In this document: piece after piece, positions 1-6,850 of the stretch
Layout: the number at the start of each line of letters is the position of its first letter
How positions within the stretch are numbered: position 1 is the stretch's first letter
From: CAYWXK01 sp964462515
GTDB lineage: Bacteria; Planctomycetota; Phycisphaerae; Sedimentisphaerales; Anaerobacaceae
Reading direction: 5' to 3'
DNA: 64,000 nt
Assembly (NCBI GenBank): GCA_964462515.1
Contig: CAYWXK010000006.1
Location: 42,041 to 106,040 of the forward strand
Position numbers and translations under genes: made by a program
The notes under the pieces: generated by a model
Told to the model about the DNA's origin: nothing
The model's input: the letters and a program-made list of their open reading frames with translations, nothing else
Database searches by the model: none

Positions 1-665
1 TCGAGTAGGATTGTGGTTGTGGATTCGCTGACTTCGGTTTCGAGGCCTCCCATAACGCCGGCTATAGCTACAGGGCCTTTTGGGTCGGCGATAACGAGCA
101 TATCAGCAGTGAGGTCGCACTTTGTGCCATCGATGCTGACGATTCTTTCGCCGGCGAGGGCTTTTCTGACTATGATTTTACCATCATTGATTTTATTGTA
201 ATCGAAGGCGTGCGGCGGCTGGCCCGTTTCCATCATCGCATAGTTTGTTGCATCGACAACGTTGTTGACGCTTCGCAGGCCGACCGTTTCGAGCCGCTTG
301 ACGAGCCAATCGGGCGATGGGCCGACCTTGACGCCTTCAATAATTCGAGCGGTGTATCGGCCACATAGTTGGGGCTCAAGTATTTCAACAGAGGCAATCT
401 GAGTAACATCTTTCTGGGATTCGGGAAGGTCAACTGCCGGTATCTTGAGCGGTTTGCCCGATGCGGCAGCCAGTTCGCGGGCGACGCCGATGAAACTTAA
501 GCAGTCGGAGCGGTTGGTGGTTACTTCGACATCAATTACGGCATCGTCAGCGAGATGCTCGATGCCTTCGTAGGGAAGGCCCAAATCGCTTAAAGTTTCC
601 GCAATTTGTTCAGCGGAAAGGTCGATTCCAATATAATCGCGCAACCAATTTAGCGAAATCTTCAT
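1..665 (-). CDS. pheT: Phenylalanine--tRNA ligase beta subunit, 5' part
   Basis: The reading frame is open from an ATG at 665 to the left edge, so only the first 221 residues are present. The N-terminus MKISLNWLRDYI, the segment EVTTNRSDCLS and the NVVDATNYAMMETGQP and HAFDY stretches are typical of bacterial PheT, which pairs with PheS to charge tRNA-Phe in the cytoplasm. The usual short tRNA-binding (EMAP-like) insertion after about residue 40 is not evident; the sequence runs straight into the B1/B3-type region, as in the shorter PheT type. The catalytic-core-like beta domains lie outside the window. Identification is firm; it is truncated only by the window edge. Confidence 0.93.
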   Translation of the reverse strand, partial: MKISLNWLRDYIGIDLSAEQIAETLSDLGLPYEGIEHLADDAVIDVEVTTNRSDCLSFIGVARELAAASGKPLKIPAVDLPESQKDVTQIASVEILEPQLCGRYTARIIEGVKVGPSPDWLVKRLETVGLRSVNNVVDATNYAMMETGQPPHAFDYNKINDGKIIVRKALAGERIVSIDGTKCDLTADMLVIADPKGPVAIAGVMGGLETEVSESTTTILL

Positions 666-731
666 AACCAGAACATCATAAAACAAAATCCAACGTTGGC
701 AATAACTTAATCGCAATAAAGGCATCTGTCA

Positions 732-788
732 ACCCCGTTAGTAATATACCTTCTATTGCTTTGCGGATTATATCATTTCTAACGGGGT
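732..788. repeat. Inverted repeat ACCCCGTTAG / CTAACGGGGT
   Basis: A perfect 10-bp inverted repeat (732-741 and 779-788) with a 37-nt spacer lies between pheT and the divergent Tat-exported enzyme gene. The core CCGTTAG / CTAACGG recurs in the hairpin cluster at 26813-26872, upstream of another exported-protein gene. It could be a repeat element or an operator; the sequence alone does not decide. Confidence 0.5.
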
Positions 789-820
789 CAATGATTTTGA
801 ATATTCGGCAGGATGTCTTA

Positions 821-849
821 TTGATTGGCTTTTGATTGTCGGATATACT
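821..849 (+). promoter_or_regulatory. Candidate sigma-70 promoter for the MR/MLE gene
   Basis: TTGATT (821-826), a 17-bp spacer and TATACT (844-849) sit upstream of the gene starting at 943. A purine-rich AGGAGAG lies just before that start codon. The match is by eye. Confidence 0.45.
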
Positions 850-942
850 CGGTGCACGAAATGGTAATGGTACTGACGTGACGTTTTCAAAGACAAAAGA
901 AGGGATAATATCGGCACAAAAACAAAAAACAGGAGAGAAAAA

Positions 943-2178
943 ATGGGAAATAGTCGGCGCAACTTTCTTAAGGCTGCTGTTTTGGGGATAACGTCAGGGT
1001 CGCTACTGAAAGTGGAAGAGACATCCTTTGCTAAAGATAAGGGTAGTGACAAAAAGATGAATCAGATGTTTAACAAACCAACGGGTGAGAAGATTCAAAG
1101 TATCGAGAGCTTCACGCGAGGGAATGTAAGCATTGTTCGAGTTCGAACCGATACAGGAACAGAAGGCTACGGACAGATTGCGCCGTTTAATGCGGATATT
1201 TCTGCGATGGTTTTGCACAGGCAGGTTGCACCGCTGGCGATTGGGAAAGATGCCGGTGACATTGCTGCCATAGCCGACCAGTGTATCGAGGCAAATTATA
1301 AGTTTCCGTGGTCATACATCTGCCGGGCATTAGCGGGGCTGGATACGGCATTGTGGGACCTTCGAGGAAAGCGAGAAAACAAAAGTGTCTGCGAACTGTT
1401 AGGAGGAAAGTTTGTGCCTATACCTGCATACGGTTCAAGTATGAGGCGTGACATCAAGCCGGCTGAGGAGGCAGAAAGATTAGTGCGGCTGCGCGACAGC
1501 AAAGGATTTCGGGCATTCAAGATTCGCATCGGCAAGGTGTGCGGCCACGACCAGGACCAGTGGCCCGGACGGACGGAGGCGCTTGTCCCCGCTGTCCGAA
1601 AAGCAATCGGAGATAAGGTCTCGCTGCATGTAGATGCGAATAGCTGTTATACGCCGGCTAAGGCAATCCATATCGGCAAACTTCTCCGCGACAATAACGT
1701 CTGCCACTTCGAAGAACCCTGCCCATATTGGGAGCTTGAATGGACTGCACAAGTAACAAAAGCGATTAAAGTCCCTGTCGCGGGCGGGGAGCAGGATAAC
1801 GACCTTGCACAGTGGCGCCGAATGATAAAAATGCGAGCTGTCGATATTGTGCAGCCTGATGTCTGCTACGTAGGCGGTCTTACGCGGGCGGTGCGGGTGG
1901 CAGAAATGGCTGCCGATGCAAATTTGCCGTGCGTGCCGCACTCTGCCAATTTGTCAATGGTAACGGTCTTTACACTGCATCTGCTTGGGGCGATACCAAA
2001 TGCGGGGCCATTTATGGAATTTTCTATTGAGCCGACCGATTGGACCAAAGACTTATACAATCCTATGCCGGAGGTGCGAGATGGGAAGGTTGCGATTCCT
2101 GAAGGCCCAGGCTGGGGCGTAACGGTCAATCCGAAATGGCTTGAGGCGGCGGAACGAAGCGTCAGTGAACGCAAATGA
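943..2178 (+). CDS. Tat-exported mandelate racemase/muconate lactonizing enzyme family protein
   Basis: This 411-residue protein starts with a twin-arginine signal (SRRNFLKAAVLG), so it is probably exported folded. The rest is an enolase-superfamily enzyme: capping domain first, then a barrel with KIR near residue 195 and metal ligands in HVDAN (about 230), FEEP (about 257) and GGEQ (about 283). A possible acid/base His is in CVPHSAN near residue 332. Such enzymes abstract a proton alpha to a carboxylate, for example sugar-acid dehydratases and racemases; the substrate cannot be read from the sequence. AGGAGAG precedes the ATG. It is transcribed divergently from pheT and appears monocistronic. 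Exported MR/MLE proteins are a trait of Planctomycetota. Confidence 0.88.
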   Translation: MGNSRRNFLKAAVLGITSGSLLKVEETSFAKDKGSDKKMNQMFNKPTGEKIQSIESFTRGNVSIVRVRTDTGTEGYGQIAPFNADISAMVLHRQVAPLAIGKDAGDIAAIADQCIEANYKFPWSYICRALAGLDTALWDLRGKRENKSVCELLGGKFVPIPAYGSSMRRDIKPAEEAERLVRLRDSKGFRAFKIRIGKVCGHDQDQWPGRTEALVPAVRKAIGDKVSLHVDANSCYTPAKAIHIGKLLRDNNVCHFEEPCPYWELEWTAQVTKAIKVPVAGGEQDNDLAQWRRMIKMRAVDIVQPDVCYVGGLTRAVRVAEMAADANLPCVPHSANLSMVTVFTLHLLGAIPNAGPFMEFSIEPTDWTKDLYNPMPEVRDGKVAIPEGPGWGVTVNPKWLEAAERSVSERK

Positions 2179-2286
2179 CGGTCGTATCCGATGCTGTCAG
2201 GCTAAAATTGTTCGTAGAGGTGAGATTGCCGGAAAAAATATGTGGAAAACTTGACTTTTTGACTTTTGCTTTCTTTCGGCTTCTTT

Positions 2287-2292
2287 TATAAT
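2287..2292 (+). promoter_or_regulatory. -10 hexamer 8 nt before the start codon (leaderless candidate)
   Basis: A perfect TATAAT lies 8 nt before the ATG at 2301, and no Shine-Dalgarno-like sequence is seen. TTGACT copies lie at 2251 and 2259, but their spacing is longer than standard. A transcript starting 6-8 nt after the -10 would begin at or next to the ATG. Confidence 0.45.
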
Positions 2293-2300
2293 TTTCAATA

Positions 2301-2717
2301 ATGAAAGACAAAACACTAATAACTTTTGCATTAGCAGTAGTGGCTGCCATTTCTCTTGCCGGCTGTGTGGAGCGGAGACTGACGATAAATACCAGGCCGG
2401 AGGGGGCAATGGTCGTCCTGAACGATGAGGAAATAGGCAATTCGCCGGTTACTGTGTCGTTTAACTGGTATGGCGATTACAATGTCAGGATAACCAAAGA
2501 GGGCTTTCAAACACTTAAGACGCACCGCAAGTTGAAAGCGCCGTGGCATGATAAGTTCCCGTTCGATTTCTTCGCTCTATTAAATCCCAAACGAACCGTC
2601 GATTCTTACGAATGGACATTTGACCTCGCTCCTCTGCAACAGCCAACCAGAGAAGAGCTAATCCAGAACGCCCAGCAATTAAAGAACCAAACAGAACAAA
2701 GCCCGGCGTTAAGGTAA
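2301..2717 (+). CDS. PEGA-domain lipoprotein
   Basis: 138 residues. A lipoprotein signal with lipobox LAGC (Cys22) is followed by a PEGA domain: RPEGAMVVLNDEEIGNSPVT at about residues 31-50, then GFQTLKTHRKL. PEGA domains are small beta folds common in surface and cell-envelope proteins. The remainder (FFALLNPKRTVDSYEWTF) resembles planctomycetal lipoproteins of unknown role. The stop at 2715 looks premature: coding-like sequence continues to 2909 (next entry). The gene lacks a ribosome binding site and follows a TATAAT by 8 nt, so it may be translated from a leaderless mRNA. Confidence 0.8.
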   Translation: MKDKTLITFALAVVAAISLAGCVERRLTINTRPEGAMVVLNDEEIGNSPVTVSFNWYGDYNVRITKEGFQTLKTHRKLKAPWHDKFPFDFFALLNPKRTVDSYEWTFDLAPLQQPTREELIQNAQQLKNQTEQSPALR

Positions 2718-2909
2718 AACCGACTCCAGACACTTTATCGAAGGAAAAAGTCGTTGCAGCGAAGCAGGCTGGCAACAAAACCGTCATCCTTCCTCGCCCG
2801 CAATAAAAAAGACCTGCCCGACGTCCCAAAGGAAACCAAAAAAGGCCTGAAATTTGCCTTCGTCAAAAACACTGCCGAAGCCTTACGAATCGACCTGAAC
2901 ACCGAATAA
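2718..2909 (+). pseudogene. Coding-like continuation of the PEGA lipoprotein, out of phase or behind a stop
   Basis: Downstream of the TAA at 2715-2717 the sequence still looks like protein. From about 2699 the -1 frame reads KPGVKVKPTPDTLSKEK and on to LPRPQ, stopping at 2804. The original frame then reads KKDLPDVPKETKKG and KFAFVKNTAEALRI to a TAA at 2907. One missing base near 2699 and one extra base near 2801-2810 (an A-run) would restore a single protein of about 200 residues with a Pro/Lys-rich tail. Reading through the single TAA in the original frame is the alternative, but it gives a less natural sequence. Confidence 0.5.
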
Positions 2910-2933
2910 ACAGATTGGATAGTTACTTTTTAT

Positions 2934-2962
2934 TTGTCTAAATAATCCCATTATCATATTAT
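2934..2962 (+). promoter_or_regulatory. Candidate sigma-70 promoter for the nucleotidyltransferase/HEPN pair
   Basis: TTGTCT (2934-2939), a 17-bp spacer and TATTAT (2957-2962) lie in AT-rich DNA 55 bp before the GTG at 3018. Found by eye. Confidence 0.45.
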
Positions 2963-3017
2963 CATATAGTCAGGAAGATTTTTTTGCTTTATTACTTAAT
3001 CAAAGTGGAGCTTCAAA

Positions 3018-3347
3018 GTGGCGCTAAGCACGAAAGAAAAATCGGCTCTCCAGCAATTTAAAGCCGACCTTAACCAGGCATTTGGTCCTAAGATAATCGA
3101 ATTAAAGCTATTCGGCTCAAAAGCCCGCGGTGATGACAGACCCGATTCCGACATAGATTTGCTTGTCATTGTTACAGATGACGACTGGCGCATCTGCGAT
3201 GTGGTCTATGGCATTGCAACCGATATACTTCTTCAGACAGACATTTCTATATCCCCAAAGGTTATCAGCAAAAACAGGCTTGAACAGCTTCAAAAAGAAG
3301 ACACATTCTTTTTGCGCAATATTAGCAGGGATGCAATCGCAGTATGA
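3018..3347 (+). CDS. MNT-type minimal nucleotidyltransferase (putative antitoxin)
   Basis: 109 residues from a GTG start preceded by GGAG. The segment LFGSKARGDDRPDSDIDLLV holds the GS-X10-DXD signature of the pol-beta nucleotidyltransferase superfamily. Its stop overlaps the ATG of the following HEPN gene by 4 nt (ATGA), the usual sign of translational coupling. In characterised MntA/HepT pairs the nucleotidyltransferase neutralises the HEPN RNase by AMPylation. That role is inferred here from family and layout. Confidence 0.85.
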   Translation: MALSTKEKSALQQFKADLNQAFGPKIIELKLFGSKARGDDRPDSDIDLLVIVTDDDWRICDVVYGIATDILLQTDISISPKVISKNRLEQLQKEDTFFLRNISRDAIAV

Positions 3348-3727
3348 ATTACATTGAACAGGCCAAAAAAGAGCTTGCTCGTGCTAAAAAAGCCCTGCAG
3401 GCAGCAAAAACGCTTTTAGAAAATCAACTCTACGAGGACTGTGTTTCAAGGTCATATTATGCTGTATTGCACGCTGCAAAAGACGCGCTAATTAAAATTG
3501 GTGTTGAGACCGAATCGCATCAGGCCGTCAAAAGAATGTTTGGTCTGCATCTTGTTAAGACCGAACAGATTGAGAAACATTTTGCAGAAATTCTTACCGC
3601 TCAGCAGGAAGACAGAGAAATCGGCGATTACAATATTTACCTCAACATCGAGCAGGACAGGGCCTCCAAAAGAGTCCTCGACGCTGAAAAGTTTCTTCAA
3701 AGAATCGAAAAATATCTTCAGACTTAA
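3344..3727 (+). CDS. HEPN-domain protein (putative toxin partner)
   Basis: 127 residues, all-helical in appearance. It contains SRSYYAVLHAAKDAL near residues 31-45, which holds an R-X6-H arrangement like the R-X4-6-H RNase motif of HEPN toxins. Its C-terminal half (EIGDYNIYLNIEQDRA) resembles the COG1895 type of HEPN protein rather than the DUF86/HepT type found at 3902-4237. It overlaps the upstream nucleotidyltransferase by 4 nt. The pair is most simply a two-gene toxin-antitoxin or phage-defence module; activity is untested. Confidence 0.83.
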   Translation: MNYIEQAKKELARAKKALQAAKTLLENQLYEDCVSRSYYAVLHAAKDALIKIGVETESHQAVKRMFGLHLVKTEQIEKHFAEILTAQQEDREIGDYNIYLNIEQDRASKRVLDAEKFLQRIEKYLQT

Positions 3728-3791
3728 TCTTACATTCTTCAAAAAACGAATGAAGTGTTTTGAATTTTGGATTATTTTTTTGCTTTTAGTT

Positions 3792-3872
3792 TTAAACTTT
3801 TAGTTTATTTGTTACCTTTACCACATCTATCATCTCGGCTACATCGTGCACCCGGACCATTGAGACACCTGC
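3792..3872 (-). pseudogene. Orphan 3' end of a second, diverged folP
   Basis: Read on the - strand from 3872, this codes for AGVSMVRVHDVAEMI, DVVKVTNKLKV and a stop at 3792. This is the C-terminus of dihydropteroate synthase. It aligns without gaps to the end of the intact folP: nucleotides 3782-3872 match 4580-4670 at 75 of 91 positions. Most coding differences are synonymous and the four amino-acid changes are conservative, so it diverged as a functional gene before being cut off. Similarity stops sharply at 3872/3873. It sits directly downstream of the hepT pseudogene. Confidence 0.85.
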
Positions 3873-3901
3873 CACATGCTTACATCTCAATCTCCGCTTT
3901 C

Positions 3902-4237
3902 TTACTTCATTATTTCCTCAATTTTCTGCTTCAGTTCCAGCAGGTCTTTGTGCAGGATTTGCCATATAATCTCAAGGTCAATGCCGAAATATTCATGGAC
4001 AATCCTGTGCCGCAGTCCTACAACCTTATACCATTCTATTTCTGAATATTTTTCTTTGAACTCATCCGGCAGTCGGTTCGCGGCTTCTCCTATAATCTCA
4101 AGATTTCTGACAACAGCATCAACAGATTTCTGGTCCTCTGAAAAGGCATCAAATGAAAGGTTTTCGATATATTACTCGACTCTGTCAATAGACTGACAGA
4201 TGTCATTCAGCAGTAAGTCAATGGGTCTTTTAGACAT
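3902..4237 (-). pseudogene. hepT: HepT-like (DUF86) toxin gene with premature stop
   Basis: The - strand frame starts at an ATG (4237), overlapping the end of mntA by 8 nt. It reads MSKRPIDLLLNDICQSIDRV-E, then a TAA at 4174-4172 as codon 22. The same frame continues open to a TAA at 3904-3902 with a complete DUF86 core: NLEIIGEAANRLPDEF and the RNase motif LRHRIVHEYFGID (R-X4-H intact). No good restart codon follows the stop. One base change explains the damage. If real, the toxin is dead while its antitoxin gene is intact; an assembly error is the other possibility. Confidence 0.8.
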
Positions 4238-4520
4238 AAATCAGTTCCGGCTCGATGAATTTGAATGCTTGAGAAGTAACTGCTCGGCTTGAGACAAGGT
4301 CAACTGATGCCTTCAGTGTTCTTTCAAGTCTTTCGGCAAGGGTTACGAATTCCAGGCCTATTGATGGGTCAACCTCGACGAGTATATCCACGTCGCTGTC
4401 TTGACGCTGGTCTCCTCTTGCGTACGACCCGAATAGAGCCAATTTGCGGACCTTAAACTGTTTTTGCAGTTGTGGCTTGTCTTTAGCGAGGATTTTAAGG
4501 ATTTCTTCTTTTGTTATCAT
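4230..4520 (-). CDS. mntA: MntA-like nucleotidyltransferase antitoxin
   Basis: 96 residues. LALFGSYARGDQRQDSDVDI contains GS-X10-DXD of the MNT clade, and the protein ends in FKFIEPELIYV. It is followed with an 8-nt overlap by a HepT-like frame, so this is a classic mntA-hepT pair, in which MntA AMPylates HepT. A strong promoter (4550-4578) lies just upstream. The pair occupies the space between folP and a detached folP 3' end, which suggests it arrived as a mobile cassette. The partner toxin has a nonsense codon, so the antitoxin may be on its way to loss. Confidence 0.87.
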   Translation of the reverse strand: MITKEEILKILAKDKPQLQKQFKVRKLALFGSYARGDQRQDSDVDILVEVDPSIGLEFVTLAERLERTLKASVDLVSSRAVTSQAFKFIEPELIYV

Positions 4521-4549
4521 AGTATTTGTATTCCCGGAATTTGCCTGTC

Positions 4550-4578
4550 ATTATAGATTCTGCGCCGTGGATAGTCAA
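4550..4578 (-). promoter_or_regulatory. Sigma-70 promoter for mntA
   Basis: On the - strand, TTGACT (4578-4573), a 17-bp spacer and TATAAT (4555-4550) form a near-consensus promoter with a 29-nt leader to the mntA ATG. It sits between the folP stop codon and mntA, inside the presumed inserted cassette, so the pair carries its own promoter. Confidence 0.65.
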
Positions 4579-4579
4579 T

Positions 4580-4670
4580 GCTTTTAACTTTGAATTTTTA
4601 GTTTATTTGCTACTTTCACCACATCTACCATTTCCGCCACATCGTGCACGCGAACAATCGAGACTCCTGC
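4580..4670. repeat. folP 3' end copy of a 91-bp direct repeat
   Basis: This segment covers the last 29 codons of folP, its stop and 4 nt beyond. It is repeated in the same orientation at 3782-3872 (82% identical, ungapped). The two copies flank mntA-hepT like the ends of an integrated element that replaces the 3' end of its target gene. Confidence 0.8.
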
Positions 4671-5459
4671 AGCAACACAAAGAGCAACTGTTGCAGCCGT
4701 GCCGAATATCCGCTGGGCCGGGTTTTCTTTGCCAGTTATCTTGCCAATAAAGCTCTTGCGACTCGGTCCTACACAAACCCGATAGCCACTATCCACAAAT
4801 TTATGAATGTTTCTCAAAAGCAGCAGATTATGCTCCACCGTCTTGCCAAACCCAATCCCCGGGTCAATAAAAACCATATCTTTTGATATTCCAAGCTTCT
4901 CCGCCCGCTTCGCTCGCTCTATTAGAAACTGCTGCACCTCACGCACCACATCCTCATACTTCGGCTCAACCTGCATCGTCGCCGGCGTCCCCTGTATATG
5001 CATCAAAACAACCGGCACCCGATATTCTGCCGCCAATTTTCCAAGACGCTCGTCACTCAAAGCCGTTATATCGTTTATCATTGCTGCTCCCGCATCCAGC
5101 GCAGCCCTTGCAACCTCAAAGTTGTATGTGTCAATACTAATCGGCACATCTACCTTTTTACGAAGCGCATTTATCACCGGCACAACACGCTTTATCTGCT
5201 CCTTCGCCGAAACCGGCTGCGCACCGGGCCTCGTTGATTCTCCACCAACATCTATTATCACGGCTCCTTCAGCAGCCATCTTCACACCGTGCTCAATCGC
5301 TTTATCGGTATCGAGGAATTGCCCGCCGTCGCTGAACGAATCCGGCGTAACATTCAACACCCCCATCAGAAGACATCCGCCCGAAAAATCCAGACGTCCC
5401 CTCGCCCACTCAAGGACATCTTTTCTTTCGCGTTTTATTCTTGCCTTTTTACTTTTCAC
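4584..5459 (-). CDS. folP: Dihydropteroate synthase
   Basis: 291 residues. It condenses p-aminobenzoate with the pterin pyrophosphate in folate synthesis. All signatures are present: GVLNVTPDSFSDGG, GGESTRPGA, SIDTYNFEVARAAL, MINDITALSD, IDPGIGFGKT, GPSRKSFIG and VRVHDVAEM. The start is a GTG that overlaps the pdxB stop region by 11 nt, so the two are probably co-transcribed. The last 29 codons form one copy of the 91-bp repeat described at 3782-3872. The 3' end of this gene may therefore have come in with the mntA-hepT cassette while keeping the protein intact. Confidence 0.96.
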   Translation of the reverse strand: MKSKKARIKRERKDVLEWARGRLDFSGGCLLMGVLNVTPDSFSDGGQFLDTDKAIEHGVKMAAEGAVIIDVGGESTRPGAQPVSAKEQIKRVVPVINALRKKVDVPISIDTYNFEVARAALDAGAAMINDITALSDERLGKLAAEYRVPVVLMHIQGTPATMQVEPKYEDVVREVQQFLIERAKRAEKLGISKDMVFIDPGIGFGKTVEHNLLLLRNIHKFVDSGYRVCVGPSRKSFIGKITGKENPAQRIFGTAATVALCVAAGVSIVRVHDVAEMVDVVKVANKLKIQS

Positions 5460-6690
5460 TTTTTACTTCTTTGAACCCTATCCCTCTCAGTTTCATCAGC
5501 AATCTTTCTGCTTTCAACTCTGTGTTCTCTGTGGCTATAACAATAGTCGTATTGCCAAACTCTCTGCGGACAGAATAATTCTTCCGCAGACTATCAAAAA
5601 ACTCACCCTTTTTTTCGCCCGGCCTTTCCAAAATCCACCGTAGTCTGGCATCGTCTTTTCTAATGTCGTAAACCTTCTGCACGGTACCAGCCAGCACGTC
5701 CTGCTCTGCCCCTATGCTCGGATTTATCCGCAACTGACGGATAGCAGGCTCAGGCAAAAAATCCTCAATTGAGTATTCGGGCTCAAGCCCAAAATATTCG
5801 CACGCTGCTTTGTAAATCATAATCATACCCACAACCTTGCCATCCAGCGAATAACCAGCGATATGCGGCGTTCCAATATCAACCATTCTCAAAAGTTCCG
5901 TATCTATATTCGGCTCATTTTCCCACACATCCAGCACTACGGCCCGCAGACGACCGGAGCGTATCGCTGCTTTCAGCGCCGCACTATCTACCACCCCACC
6001 CCGTGAAGTATTGATGAACGCGCACCTTTCCTTCAGCGACTTGAAAAATCTCTCGTCCGCTAAATGAACCGTCTTGTCAATACCCTCAATGATAAGTGGC
6101 GTATGCAGCGTAATAAAATCACAATCAAAAAGTTCCTCAAGGGGCAAAAAACCGCTGCTACCGATAAATTCTTCAATCCTCATCAATGCAACTTCAATTT
6201 CTCTGTGTTCTCCGCGTCCTCCGTGGTTAAATTTATACCTTTGTAAAGGCGGGTCGTTAAGGTAAACCTTCATCCCTAAAGCCGCTGCCTTTTTTGCCAC
6301 CCTGCTTCCTACATTACCCACCCCGATAATACCAATCGACCTGCCCTCAAGATCCAGAAAATATCTCTGTCCGATTTCAAGTAACGCCGCAATAACATAC
6401 TCCGCCGCAGAGTTTGCATTCGACCCCGGCGCCGATGCAAAACCAATTTTATTTGCCCGCAGATATTCAACATCGATATGGTCAAAACCTATCGTAGCAG
6501 TGCCTACAAAACGCACCTTGCTGCCGGCAAGCAAATTTGCATTCACTTTCGTGACACTGCGAACAAGCAAGATATCCACCTCGCGGATATCTTCCGGCAT
6601 TATCTGCCGGCCCTCGACAATCGTGACCTCGCCAATCGAGGAAAAGCAATTCGCCACAAATGGTATATTTCCATCCGCAACTATCTTCAT
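5449..6690 (-). CDS. pdxB: Erythronate-4-phosphate dehydrogenase with repeat-derived insert
   Basis: 413 residues, D-isomer 2-hydroxyacid dehydrogenase fold. It oxidises 4-phosphoerythronate in pyridoxal phosphate synthesis. Recognisable segments are LLVRSVTKVN, GTATIGFDHID, the NAD motif GVGNVGSRVA, and catalytic Arg, Glu and His in NTSRGG, WENEP and TPHIAGYS. The family is usually about 380 residues; here about 25 extra residues (FNHGGRGEHREIEVA and following) lie between DPPLQRYK and PLEELFDCDFITLH. The insert is encoded by an interspersed repeat (6201-6230) that also occurs between genes at 6816. GGAG precedes the ATG. Confidence 0.92.
   Translation of the reverse strand: MKIVADGNIPFVANCFSSIGEVTIVEGRQIMPEDIREVDILLVRSVTKVNANLLAGSKVRFVGTATIGFDHIDVEYLRANKIGFASAPGSNANSAAEYVIAALLEIGQRYFLDLEGRSIGIIGVGNVGSRVAKKAAALGMKVYLNDPPLQRYKFNHGGRGEHREIEVALMRIEEFIGSSGFLPLEELFDCDFITLHTPLIIEGIDKTVHLADERFFKSLKERCAFINTSRGGVVDSAALKAAIRSGRLRAVVLDVWENEPNIDTELLRMVDIGTPHIAGYSLDGKVVGMIMIYKAACEYFGLEPEYSIEDFLPEPAIRQLRINPSIGAEQDVLAGTVQKVYDIRKDDARLRWILERPGEKKGEFFDSLRKNYSVRREFGNTTIVIATENTELKAERLLMKLRGIGFKEVKSEK
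6201..6230. repeat. Interspersed CTCTGTG/CCTCCGTGGTTAA repeat inside pdxB
   Basis: The + strand reads ctctgtgttctccgcgtc then ctccgtggttaa. It closely matches the intergenic copy at 6816-6848 and encodes NHGGRGEHREI on the - strand inside pdxB. Weaker relatives lie at 5519-5541 in the pdxB 3' end (ATENTE) and at 19079-19104. Confidence 0.7.
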
Positions 6691-6815
6691 CTAAATCTCC
6701 AACCCACGCACTTACGCATCTGCGATCCTGTGCACTTATGCTCTTATGTTCTTTACATTCTCTATTATTAACTCAGTGTTATTTCTGTGTTTATCCGCGT
6801 TTGACTTCCCTTTTA

Positions 6816-6848
6816 CCTCTGCGTCCTCTGCGCCCTCTGTGGTTAATC
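6816..6848. repeat. Intergenic copy of the CTCTGCGTCC...CTGTGGTTAA repeat
   Basis: This lies between pdxB and amrS and reads cctctgcgtcctctgcgc then cctctgtggttaatc. It shares the same spaced CTC-TG-G blocks and the GTGGTTAA end with the copy in pdxB at 6201-6230. The whole 6691-6850 gap is made of this kind of low-complexity repeat. Confidence 0.65.
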
Positions 6849-6850
6849 TC

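Noticed and set aside
4807..5643. 278-codon open frame on the + strand opposite folP and pdxB
   Set aside because: It is the antisense of two well-identified genes, with Ser/Arg/Thr-rich shadow composition and no recognisable motif.
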